From the NCBI GenBank assembly GCA_964479435.1, contig CAYZME010000054.1, forward strand, positions 1 to 13,135: a DNA stretch of 13,135 bases, read 5' to 3'. A program made the position numbers and the translations under genes. The stretch comes from JAAYKS01 sp964479435 (GTDB taxonomy: Bacteria; Bacillota; Clostridia; Saccharofermentanales; UBA5734). Under the pieces are notes generated by a model. It was not told the DNA's origin. It saw nothing but the letters and a program-made list of their open reading frames with translations, and searched no databases. Each line of letters opens with the position of its first letter. The stretch's first letter is position 1. Shown here one piece after another: positions 6,870-13,135 of this stretch.

Positions 6870-7634
6870 ATGCGTAAAGTTTGTGAAGAACTGGCCAATA
6901 CGGCTTTATTTCGTGGCCTCAACCACGATTTTTTCGAGCCTTTCTGTTTGATGACGTCCATTCGCCTGGTGTGGAAAGGGGAAGTCCTGATCCATGAGGG
7001 CGATGTGTGCGGGTATGTGGGCATCGTGGTCGAAGGCCAGCTGGCGATGCAGCGCTATACCGGCTCGGGCGAGGCCTTTACGCTNNNNNNNNNNTTCAAG
7101 CCGACGGTCGGCGACGGCGCGAAGGTGGGCCCGGGCGACATCATCGGCTCGGATCTCGTGTTCGGCACCGACCATATCAGCCCGACGACCATCGAAGCGG
7201 TCTCCAACAGCAAGGTGATCGTGTTGGCCAATGATCTGCTCAAGCAGATGATACAAGCCAGCCAGGGCGTCGAAATGAATTTCATTCAGGTCTTGTCCGA
7301 CCGGATTCGCCAGCAGCACAAACGCATCTCCTTGTTGTCACAAAAGAGCCTGCGGCAAAAGATCGCCTATTACCTGCTGGACCTGGACGCGGAAGCACGG
7401 CGTCAGCAACCGCCCGCGCGCGCCGGCCTCAGGCGGGCGCCCGAATCGATCCAGGTGCGCCTGCCGGCATCCAAAGAGGTGGTCTCGCGCCTGTTGGCGA
7501 TGCCGCGCCCCTCGTTTTCGCGCGAACTGATCAACATGGAAAGAGACAACCTGATCCGCGTCAGCGGCCGGACCATTCATATTCTCGACCCCGAGCGCCT
7601 GGAACGCGACGTATTGGAGAATTTGACGAACTAA
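6870..7634 (+). CDS. Crp/Fnr-family transcriptional regulator, with assembly gap
   Basis: A protein of about 254 residues with an N-terminal cyclic-nucleotide-binding-type beta-barrel (roughly residues 15-135), a dimerisation helix ('QVLSDRIRQQHKRISLLSQK') and a C-terminal Crp-type winged helix. The recognition region is 'LPASKEVVSRLLAMPRPSFS' followed by 'RELINMERDNLIRVSG'. I start it at ATG 6870 because GAGGGGAG (6857-6864) lies five bases upstream; an in-frame GTG at 6816 would sit inside the leader hairpin. Ten Ns at 7085-7094 leave the frame intact. The residues that bind cAMP in E. coli Crp (the Glu after Gly and the Arg-Ser pair) are replaced: it reads 'GDIIGSDLVFG' then 'SPTTIEA', so the effector is probably not cAMP. 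There is no Fnr-like cysteine cluster (Cys5, Cys26 and Cys47 are dispersed). A Crp-like palindrome lies in its promoter, and cdaA begins 18 bases after its stop. Confidence 0.85.
   Translation: MRKVCEELANTALFRGLNHDFFEPFCLMTSIRLVWKGEVLIHEGDVCGYVGIVVEGQLAMQRYTGSGEAFTXXXXFKPTVGDGAKVGPGDIIGSDLVFGTDHISPTTIEAVSNSKVIVLANDLLKQMIQASQGVEMNFIQVLSDRIRQQHKRISLLSQKSLRQKIAYYLLDLDAEARRQQPPARAGLRRAPESIQVRLPASKEVVSRLLAMPRPSFSRELINMERDNLIRVSGRTIHILDPERLERDVLENLTN
7085..7094. other. Assembly gap (10 N) inside the Crp-like gene
   Basis: Ten Ns in the sensor barrel. The flanking frames agree as given, so the real gap length leaves remainder one on division by three; the number of missing residues is unknown but likely small. 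Confidence 0.95.
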
Positions 7635-7652
7635 AAACGCGGAGACGTACAA

Positions 7653-9026
7653 ATGGTGATGAGCGACGTTTTCAGCAACTTGGGCGATTTTTTCACCCAG
7701 TTGTTCAGCAGCCTCTCGAGTGGCATCGTTTTCTTTGGCGGCCCCCTGGATATCATCCTCAACGTGGTCGATATCCTGGTCACGACTTTTGTGCTCTACT
7801 ATATTCTGCGCCTGATGGCCGATACCCGCGCCTGGCAGTTGTTGCGCGGGATCGTGCTGATTCTGATCCTGACCCTGCTGTGCGGGCTGTTGGGACTGGA
7901 AACCATCAGTTACATTCTCAACAATTCCATCTCGGTCCTGGCCATCGCCTTTGTCGTCATTTTTCAGCCCGAGCTGCGGCGCGCGCTGGAGACGGTGGGC
8001 CGCAACACGTTGCATATCATCCCCTCGCGCGGCGGGCAGGACGAGGAGACCGGCGCGGCCTCGATCCGTAAAACCATCGAGGCCATCGTCGTCGCCTGTG
8101 AGCGGATGGCCGCCACCTACACCGGCGCGCTGATCCTCATCGAGCGTTCGACGCGGCTGGGCGAGCTGTTGGCCCAGGAAAACGCGGTGACACTGGACAG
8201 CAATCTGAGCGCGACCGCCCTGATGCAGATTTTTTACAAAGGCTCGCCGCTGCACGACGGCGCCGTCTTGATACGCGACGGGCGCATCCAGGCCGCGCGT
8301 TGCCATGTGCCGTTGTCGGACAATTATCATTTGCGCAAAGATTATGGCACGCGCCACCGGGCGGCGGTGGGCGGCAGTGAGATGGGCGATGCCATCGCGG
8401 TCGTCGTTTCCGAAGAGCGCGGGGAGATTTCGGTCGCGCTGGACGGCCGGCTGTTCACGTTGGAGAACGCCGACGCGCTGCGCACCCTGCTGCACAAACT
8501 GATGGCGCCGGCAAAAAAGCCCGGCGGGGTGATTTCCACGTGGATCAGCCGCGGACGCCGCGGCCGGCAGGATCAGACCGAAGCGTCAGAAGCGGCTGAG
8601 CTGGGCCGTGAAGAAGACCTCGAGAAGCCGCGTCTGCCCAAGCAGCGACGGCGTTGGTTGTTGATCGCTTCTTTTGCCATCGCGGTCTTTGTCTGGCTGT
8701 TTGTCCAGACCACCACCAATCCGGTGGAGACGCGCGAGTTTACGGTCCAGCTGGAGCTGCGCGGCGTCGAGGTGCTCAAAGAACGCGGCCTGTCGGCACA
8801 ATTGCCGGTCGCCACCGTCACCGTCGACGTGCGCGGCCGCCTCAAGAATTTCGCCAGCCTCTCGAGTCTGGATATCGGCGCGTTTATTGATTTTGCGGAT
8901 GTCGAGGAAGCGGGCATCCGTACCATGGGCATCGATATCGACATCGATGCCCTGATGCATTTTGAAGTCGTGTCGAAAAAGCCGGCGACGCAAACCGTCA
9001 ACATCTACCCCTCCTCGGCGGGGTGA
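7653..9026 (+). CDS. cdaA: Diadenylate cyclase CdaA fused to a C-terminal YbbR-like domain
   Basis: A 457-residue membrane protein. Residues 1-285 are a complete CdaA: three predicted membrane helices (about 33-55, 66-85 and 88-106), then a cytoplasmic diadenylate cyclase domain with both catalytic motifs, Asp202-Gly-Ala in 'SPLHDGAVLI' and Arg234-His-Arg in 'GTRHRAAVG'. It joins two ATP into c-di-AMP. After a charged linker (about 290-333), a fourth membrane helix begins at Trp335 ('WLLIASFAIAVFVWLFVQ'), followed by one YbbR-like beta domain (about 355-440; 'TREFTVQLELRG', 'VTVDVRGRLKNFASL'). In most Firmicutes CdaA (about 270 residues) and its regulator CdaR/YbbR are separate adjacent genes and YbbR has several repeats; here they are one polypeptide with one repeat. 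The predicted topology puts the YbbR part outside the cell. The start ATG has GGAG (7641-7644) at eight bases. It is 18 bases after the Crp-like gene and 69 before glmM. Confidence 0.92.
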   Translation: MVMSDVFSNLGDFFTQLFSSLSSGIVFFGGPLDIILNVVDILVTTFVLYYILRLMADTRAWQLLRGIVLILILTLLCGLLGLETISYILNNSISVLAIAFVVIFQPELRRALETVGRNTLHIIPSRGGQDEETGAASIRKTIEAIVVACERMAATYTGALILIERSTRLGELLAQENAVTLDSNLSATALMQIFYKGSPLHDGAVLIRDGRIQAARCHVPLSDNYHLRKDYGTRHRAAVGGSEMGDAIAVVVSEERGEISVALDGRLFTLENADALRTLLHKLMAPAKKPGGVISTWISRGRRGRQDQTEASEAAELGREEDLEKPRLPKQRRRWLLIASFAIAVFVWLFVQTTTNPVETREFTVQLELRGVEVLKERGLSAQLPVATVTVDVRGRLKNFASLSSLDIGAFIDFADVEEAGIRTMGIDIDIDALMHFEVVSKKPATQTVNIYPSSAG

Positions 9027-9056
9027 CCGGCCGACCGGCTTGCTGTCATCCCCGTG

Positions 9057-9065
9057 TGGTATAAT
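9057..9065 (+). promoter_or_regulatory. Extended -10 promoter of glmM
   Basis: TGGTATAAT, a TGN-TATAAT extended -10, about 30 bases before the glmM start. No good -35 is present at the usual distance, as expected for extended -10 promoters. It lets glmM be transcribed independently of cdaA. Confidence 0.6.
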
Positions 9066-9095
9066 TCGGCGAATTCACAGCAAAGGAATGGATCC

Positions 9096-10442
9096 ATGGG
9101 TAGATTGTTTGGCACCGACGGGGTTCGCGGCGTCGCGAACCGGGAACTGACACCGGAATTGGCTTTTGCCCTCGGGCGCGCCGGCGCGATGGTACTGGCC
9201 GGAGAGGTGCATCACCGGCCGCGTTTTTTGATCGGCACCGATACGAGAATTTCCTGCGGGATGCTGGAAGCGGCCTTGGCCGCCGGAATTTGCGCCGCGG
9301 GCGCGGACGCGGTCTTGTGCGGCGTCATCCCCACCCCCGGTGTCGCGTATTTGACCCACGCGCACGGTTATGACGCCGGCGTGGTGATCTCGGCGTCCCA
9401 CAATTCGTTTGAGTTTAACGGCATCAAGTTTTTCAGCGGCGACGGGTATAAATTGCCCGACCGCGTGGAGGACGAGATCGACGCGGCCATCGTCCGCGGC
9501 GACGAATGGGAACGGCCGCAGGGCGCCGGGGTCGGCCGCATCCGCCGCGACACCGACGTTGTGGCGGATTATGTCGCCCATCTCGAACAAGCGATGGGCA
9601 GCGATCTCGGCGGTCTGACCGTGGCCCTGGACTGCGCCAACGGCGCGGCCAGCGAAATCGCGCCGCCCTTGTTCCGCGCGTTGGGCGCGCGGGTCGTGGC
9701 GATCGGCGACCAGCCCGACGGGGTCAACATCAACGACCAATGCGGCTCCACGCATTTGGCGCGGCTGGCAGAGACGGTGCGCGAGCACGCGTGCGCGCTG
9801 GGCATCGCCTTCGATGGCGATGCCGACCGGATGCTGGCGGTCGATGAAACGGGCGAGCCGGTCGACGGCGACATCATCATGGCCATCCTGGCCGACGATT
9901 TGCGCGCGCGCGGCCGGTTGCCCGCGGATACGCTGGTCGTCACCGTGATGAGCAATATGGGCCTGGATCTGGCCGCGCGTGAGCGGGGGATCCGTTTGCA
10001 AAAAACGCAAGTGGGCGACCGCTATGTTCTCGAGGCGATGCGGGCAGGCGGTTTTGCCCTGGGCGGCGAGCAATCGGGGCACATCATCCTCCACGAGCAC
10101 GCGACGACCGGCGACGGCATCCTGTCCGCATTGTGCCTGCTGCGCACGTTGCGCCGCCGGCAGCAGACACTGGGCAGCGCGCGCCAGATCATGACGGTTC
10201 TGCCGCAGGTGCTCAAAAGTGCGCGGGTGGACAACTCCGAAAAAGCGGCCGTGATGTCCAACCCCGAGATTCTCGATTTGTGTGCCCGCATGGAGGCGGA
10301 CCTGCAGCATCGCGGCCGGATTCTGGTGCGGGCTTCCGGCACCGAGCCGATCATCCGCGTGATGCTGGAAGGGGAGGACCTCGAACAGATCGACCGCATG
10401 GCCGACCAGATCGTTGCGGCCATCCTCGCCCATCACGGGTGA
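9096..10442 (+). CDS. glmM: Phosphoglucosamine mutase
   Basis: A 448-residue cytoplasmic enzyme, the standard GlmM length, converting glucosamine-6-phosphate to glucosamine-1-phosphate for UDP-GlcNAc and peptidoglycan. All four sites are seen: the N-terminal 'GRLFGTDGVRG'; the phosphoserine loop 'SASHNSFEFNGIKFF' with Ser101; the metal loop 'DGDADRM' with Asp240, Asp242 and Asp244; and the C-terminal phosphate loop 'RASGTEP' (412-418). The ATG at 9096 is preceded by AAAGGA (9082-9087) and gives the exact conserved N-terminus; an upstream in-frame GTG at 9054 overlaps the promoter and is rejected. The gene follows cdaA, matching the conserved Firmicutes cdaA–cdaR–glmM order, where GlmM is known to bind and inhibit CdaA. 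Its own extended -10 promoter stands in the 69-base gap. Confidence 0.96.
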   Translation: MGRLFGTDGVRGVANRELTPELAFALGRAGAMVLAGEVHHRPRFLIGTDTRISCGMLEAALAAGICAAGADAVLCGVIPTPGVAYLTHAHGYDAGVVISASHNSFEFNGIKFFSGDGYKLPDRVEDEIDAAIVRGDEWERPQGAGVGRIRRDTDVVADYVAHLEQAMGSDLGGLTVALDCANGAASEIAPPLFRALGARVVAIGDQPDGVNINDQCGSTHLARLAETVREHACALGIAFDGDADRMLAVDETGEPVDGDIIMAILADDLRARGRLPADTLVVTVMSNMGLDLAARERGIRLQKTQVGDRYVLEAMRAGGFALGGEQSGHIILHEHATTGDGILSALCLLRTLRRRQQTLGSARQIMTVLPQVLKSARVDNSEKAAVMSNPEILDLCARMEADLQHRGRILVRASGTEPIIRVMLEGEDLEQIDRMADQIVAAILAHHG

Positions 10443-10505
10443 GAAGCGCGCCCGATCAATCGGTAATCTGTTTGCAATACGCGCGCCCAAGGAGCGAGAA
10501 GCGCG
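10441..10505. repeat. Short direct repeats between glmM and the beta-helix gene
   Basis: GAGAAGCGCG occurs at 10441-10450 and 10496-10505, and GCGCGCCC at 10446-10453 and 10481-10488, all within the intergenic gap before the next promoter. They may be regulatory half-sites or simply a result of GC-rich composition. Confidence 0.35.
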
Positions 10506-10507
10506 TG

Positions 10508-10516
10508 TGCTATAAT
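10508..10516 (+). promoter_or_regulatory. Extended -10 promoter of the beta-helix gene
   Basis: TGCTATAAT, another TGN-TATAAT element, 33 bases before the ATG at 10550. The stretch GTGTGNTATAATTC is shared with the glmM promoter (9055-9066 against 10506-10517). No clear -35 is seen. Confidence 0.6.
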
Positions 10517-10549
10517 TCCACATATCCCACAACCGGAGGCTTTGTACTG

Positions 10550-11235
10550 ATGGACAGCCGCATGGAATCCGTACGGACCGGCGCTTTGCTGGATTTGGCG
10601 CAGACGCTGGCCGCCCCGCTGTTGGAGACCGTCACCTATCCCTGGCAGGCGTTGACACGGATCAAAGAATTCTTACTGCTGATCGGCCGGCAGCTGCCGG
10701 CGGACGAATATGAACAGGCCGGGGACGGGATCTGGATTGCCCGGACAGCCCGCGTGGCCCCACCGCCAGCATCTGCGGACCCGTGATCATCTGTGCCGGC
10801 GCGGAAATCCGCCATTGCGCCCTGATCCGCGGTTCCGCCCTCGTCGGGCGCGACGCCGTGGTCGGCAACTCGACCGAGTTGAAAAATGTCTTGTTGTTCA
10901 ACCGGGTGCAGGTACCCCATTATAATTACGTCGGCGATTCGATCCTGGGTTATGGCGCGCATATGGGCGCGGGCGCGATTACTTCCAATGTCAAATCCGA
11001 TCGCGCCATGGTACGCCTCGACTTGGCCGGGGAGCGCGTCGACACCGGTCTGAGAAAATTTGGCGCCATCCTCGGCGACGGCGTCGAGGTGGGTAGCAAC
11101 AGTGTGACCAATCCCGGCACCGTGATCGGGCGGCGCACCAGCGTCTATCCGTTGTGTTCGGTGCGGGGTGTGATCCCGGCGGATTGTATTGTCAAATCCG
11201 GACATCAGGTCGTGGTGCGCGAGGCCCGTGGCTGA
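10550..11235 (+). CDS. Left-handed beta-helix protein, GlmU C-terminal-like, with a one-base frameshift
   Basis: Restoring one base gives about 228 residues: an N-terminal helical part ('LAQTLAAPLLETVTYPWQAL') followed by hexapeptide-repeat coils. The first frame ends in 'GIWIARTARVAP' and terminates at 10786. The second frame picks up exactly there with 'TASICGPVIICAGAEIRHC' and runs to 11235. The break maps to the C run at 10758-10761; one extra C restores '...RVAPTASICGPVII...'. The C-terminal half has 'FNRVQVPHYNYVGDSILG', 'HMGAGAITSNVKSD' and 'GVEVGSNSVTNPGTVIG', close to the acetyltransferase half of GlmU. Such proteins in Clostridia are usually labelled UDP-GlcNAc pyrophosphorylase although they lack the nucleotidyltransferase domain. 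GGAGG (10535-10539) precedes the ATG. Position after glmM suggests action on glucosamine-1-phosphate or a related sugar nucleotide; that is inference. The break may be a sequencing error or a real mutation. Confidence 0.75.
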
Positions 11236-12436
11236 GCCGCGCCCCCGGCCGACGGAAGTGCGGCGCGCCCGGATCATGGTCAGCGTACTCTTGCTGGCCA
11301 GTCTTTTTGTCATTTTGACCCACCAGTTGACCGGCGCGAAGCCAGCCGAACGACCGGGCGCGTCGACCACTGCGCCCGGCGGCGCGCTTTTATCCACGAC
11401 CACCCAACACCCCGCGGGCACGACCTCGCCGCTGACCGAGTCGGTGGAGCGGGATCTGCTCTTGACGCCGGCTTCGCCGCTGGGTGAGCCGGGCGCCGCC
11501 GAACCCGAGATGAAACGCTGGCCGGCGACCGGGTCGGTGGAGACCGTGCGCGATGTCAACCTGGCCGCTTACTACGGGCGCACCCGCGCGGAACAACCGC
11601 TGCGCGGGATTACGGTGGTGCTGGACCCGGGCCACGGCGGCATCGACTCGGGCTGCGGCTGGCCCGTCGGCAACCGGGTACAGGATGTGATGGAAAAGGA
11701 TGTTGTCTTGTCGGTCGCGCGGCATGCGGAAATGGCGCTGCGCGCGTTGGGCGCGCAGGTTATTTTGCTGCGCGAGGACGATTCGTTTCTTTCGATTTTC
11801 AGCCGCCCGGCGCGCGTCGGCCAGCTGTTGCTCACCGATTTTATTCAGCAGGTTCGCGCCGCCCGGCTGGGCAGCGCGCCGATCGACCGTCTGCTACCTT
11901 TACTGGACCCGATCATCGCGGCCAACGAAGATCTGTTTGGCGGCGTCATGGGCGGTTCCGGGACGTCTGCCGACCTCAAGTACGTGATGGATCTGCAGCG
12001 CCAATACCCCGACTGGTTGTTGGTATCTATCCATTGCAACGCGACGGAGTACTATCCGGAAGCGCGCGGCTTGCAGGTTTATTACACATCCGGCGAGGTG
12101 GTGCGGCACGACGAGCGGATCGAGTGCCATTCATTGCCCTGCGACCAGTGGCAGCCGTCCTACCAGTTTTACGATGACGCCGGCCGGTTGCGCTTGGCCT
12201 CTTTGCTTTATGACGCGATTGCCGCCGCGGTCCCGGCTTTGGGCGATGGCACGTCGGCGCCGCTGGTCGATCAGGATTTCGCCATTTTGCGCGAACAAAA
12301 CCTGGCCAGCGCCATGCTCGAGCTGGGGTTTTTGACCAACGACGGGGACCGGGCGGTACTGGCTGATACAGGGTCGCAACAGCGCATTGGCGAGGCCATT
12401 GCCGATGCGGTATACTCCTACTATTGTGCCCGCTGA
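11228..12436 (+). CDS. N-acetylmuramoyl-L-alanine amidase (Amidase_3), membrane-anchored
   Basis: A protein of about 402 residues with a short basic N-terminus, a hydrophobic segment (about residues 16-31, 'IMVSVLLLASLFVILT') acting as signal or anchor, a Thr/Pro/Ala-rich linker to about residue 95, and an Amidase_3 zinc hydrolase domain that cuts the amide bond between MurNAc and the stem peptide. All expected metal and catalytic residues are present: His136 in 'LDPGHGG', Glu156 in 'VMEKDVV', His269 in 'SIHCNA' and Glu365 in 'MLELGFLTN'. An insert of roughly 60 residues, mostly helical in appearance, lies between the second and third ligands. I start at GTG 11228, which overlaps the previous gene's end by eight bases; the in-frame ATG at 11276 would remove the basic N-terminus. 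The protein acts outside the membrane. Together with the next gene it forms a tandem pair of related amidases. Confidence 0.88.
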   Translation: MAEPRPRPTEVRRARIMVSVLLLASLFVILTHQLTGAKPAERPGASTTAPGGALLSTTTQHPAGTTSPLTESVERDLLLTPASPLGEPGAAEPEMKRWPATGSVETVRDVNLAAYYGRTRAEQPLRGITVVLDPGHGGIDSGCGWPVGNRVQDVMEKDVVLSVARHAEMALRALGAQVILLREDDSFLSIFSRPARVGQLLLTDFIQQVRAARLGSAPIDRLLPLLDPIIAANEDLFGGVMGGSGTSADLKYVMDLQRQYPDWLLVSIHCNATEYYPEARGLQVYYTSGEVVRHDERIECHSLPCDQWQPSYQFYDDAGRLRLASLLYDAIAAAVPALGDGTSAPLVDQDFAILREQNLASAMLELGFLTNDGDRAVLADTGSQQRIGEAIADAVYSYYCAR

Positions 12437-12474
12437 CGGTGCGAAAACCCATCCATCCGGTCGGCGGATGAAGC

Positions 12475-12479
12475 GGAGG
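12475..12479 (+). promoter_or_regulatory. Ribosome binding site that selects a TTG start
   Basis: GGAGG six bases before TTG at 12486. The in-frame ATG at 12468 lies upstream of this site and lacks one of its own, so TTG is the better start for the second amidase. Confidence 0.55.
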
Positions 12480-12485
12480 TTGGCT

Positions 12486-13135
12486 TTGAACGTCTTATCT
12501 ACAGCTTGCGGCAAGCGGACCCTGCGCCTCGTGGCGGCCATTTTACTGGGAGGCATCCTGCTGGGTGCGGCCGGATGCGGCACCCGAGCCACGACCCTCC
12601 CGACCACCCCGGCGCGGCCGACTCCGACGGCAGGCAGCACCTCGCGCACCAACACTCCCACCCCCATCCCGACCACGGACAGCGGCACAACCGACACCCA
12701 ACCCGCCACGGAGCCCGAGGCGACCCCAACCGCTCCACCCGCGGACACACCGACGCCCACCGCGCCGCACATTCCGCCGACGCAAGCGACGGCCGGCAGC
12801 ATCGCCCCGTCACCCAGCTTTGAACGCTGGCCGGCCCAGTCATCGGTGCCGGTTCTATACCAGGCGCGACGCGCCGGGGCGGGGTCGGCGACACCGCTGG
12901 CGGGGATGACCGTGCTTCTGGATGCCGGCCACGGCGGCAAAGACCCGGGCGCGATCGCCGCCGACGATACGTACGAAAAATCGATCAACCTGCCCATCAC
13001 CTTGCAAACCCGCACCTTTCTCGAACAGATGGGCGCCACGGTCATCCTCACCCGCGCCGACGATACGTACGTGTCGGTGTATGGCCGGATCGCCAACACG
13101 GGTACCCATATTCTGCAGCGGGCCGCCGATCTACC
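12486..13135 (+). CDS. N-acetylmuramoyl-L-alanine amidase, lipoprotein, 5' part
   Basis: The first 216 residues of a second Amidase_3 protein, cut off by the window end. A lipoprotein signal (basic 'GKRTLR', then a hydrophobic core, then 'LLGAAGC' with Cys31) indicates a diacylglyceryl anchor on the outer face of the membrane. A Thr/Pro-rich linker of about 75 residues follows (repeated T-P-T, P-T-T and T-P-T-P units), suited to spanning the cell wall, then the catalytic domain with His149 in 'LLDAGHGGKDPG' and Glu164 in 'TYEKSINL'. The remaining ligand His and catalytic Glu would lie beyond 13135. The segment 'FERWPAQSSV' before the domain parallels 'MKRWPATGSV' in the upstream amidase, showing the two are related. 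A TTG start at 12486 is preferred over ATG 12468 because of GGAGG at 12475-12479. Confidence 0.85.
   Translation, partial: MNVLSTACGKRTLRLVAAILLGGILLGAAGCGTRATTLPTTPARPTPTAGSTSRTNTPTPIPTTDSGTTDTQPATEPEATPTAPPADTPTPTAPHIPPTQATAGSIAPSPSFERWPAQSSVPVLYQARRAGAGSATPLAGMTVLLDAGHGGKDPGAIAADDTYEKSINLPITLQTRTFLEQMGATVILTRADDTYVSVYGRIANTGTHILQRAADL

Noticed and set aside
7338..8495. A 385-codon minus-strand frame opposite cdaA
   Set aside because: It spans two real genes on the other strand, is Gln/His/Arg-rich and matches no family I recognise.
9075..10532. A 485-codon open frame on the minus strand opposite glmM
   Set aside because: It is the mirror of a highly conserved glmM, has no recognisable domain or ribosome site, and long antisense frames are expected in GC-rich coding DNA.
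10921..10926. TATAAT inside the beta-helix gene as a possible promoter
   Set aside because: It encodes conserved Tyr-Asn residues of the family motif HYNYVGDS and has no -35 or extended -10.
12454..12470. CATCCG/CGGATG hairpin between the two amidases as a terminator
   Set aside because: Only six base pairs and no following T-run; spacing suggests that the two genes are read together.
12580..12800. Thr/Pro-coding repetitive stretch as a tandem repeat or CRISPR-like array
   Set aside because: The repeats are degenerate at DNA level and make an in-frame cell-wall linker between a lipoprotein signal and a catalytic domain.

Overview
The window is GC-rich and densely coded, with every supported gene on the + strand. 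It looks like a draft or metagenome-assembled contig of an anaerobic Gram-positive Firmicute, probably a high-GC member of the Clostridia. The reasons are the cdaA/ybbR–glmM linkage typical of Firmicutes, strong AGGAGG-type ribosome binding sites, TATAAT promoters, a lipoprotein amidase with a long Thr/Pro linker, an FmdE-family protein, and no outer-membrane functions. Two runs of exactly ten Ns (620-629 and 7085-7094) are assembly gaps inside genes. A third defect, a one-base frameshift in a C run near 10758-10761, breaks another gene. No rRNA, tRNA, CRISPR array or insertion sequence was seen, and no gene-free stretch exceeds 300 bases.

Layout. (1) 1-2886: a tightly coupled operon for a FecCD/BtuCD-type metal-complex importer (binding protein, permease, ATPase, joined by ATGA overlaps) followed by an FmdE-family zinc-finger protein. 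The FmdE partner hints at molybdenum or tungsten handling rather than plain iron uptake. (2) 3051-5734: an FGGY carbohydrate kinase and a TRM11-like methyltransferase, closely spaced. (3) 5890-6699: nagB with its own promoter. (4) 6739-9026: a Crp/Fnr-type regulator whose promoter carries an 18-bp near-perfect Crp-like palindrome. It is followed after 18 bases by a CdaA diadenylate cyclase that continues into a membrane anchor and one YbbR-like domain in the same polypeptide. (5) 9096-10442: glmM. (6) 10550-11235: a frameshifted left-handed beta-helix (GlmU C-terminal-like) protein. (7) 11228-13135: two consecutive N-acetylmuramoyl-L-alanine amidases, the first with an N-terminal membrane anchor, the second a lipoprotein cut off by the window end.

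How the parts fit. From about 5.9 kb onward the theme is amino-sugar supply and cell-wall turnover under c-di-AMP control. NagB and GlmM compete for glucosamine-6-phosphate, GlmM is a known partner of CdaA in Firmicutes, the beta-helix protein is a candidate sugar-phosphate acyltransferase acting after GlmM, and the amidases cut peptidoglycan. The most notable points are the CdaA–YbbR fusion, the regulator's probable self-binding site and its position upstream of cdaA, and the importer–FmdE operon.
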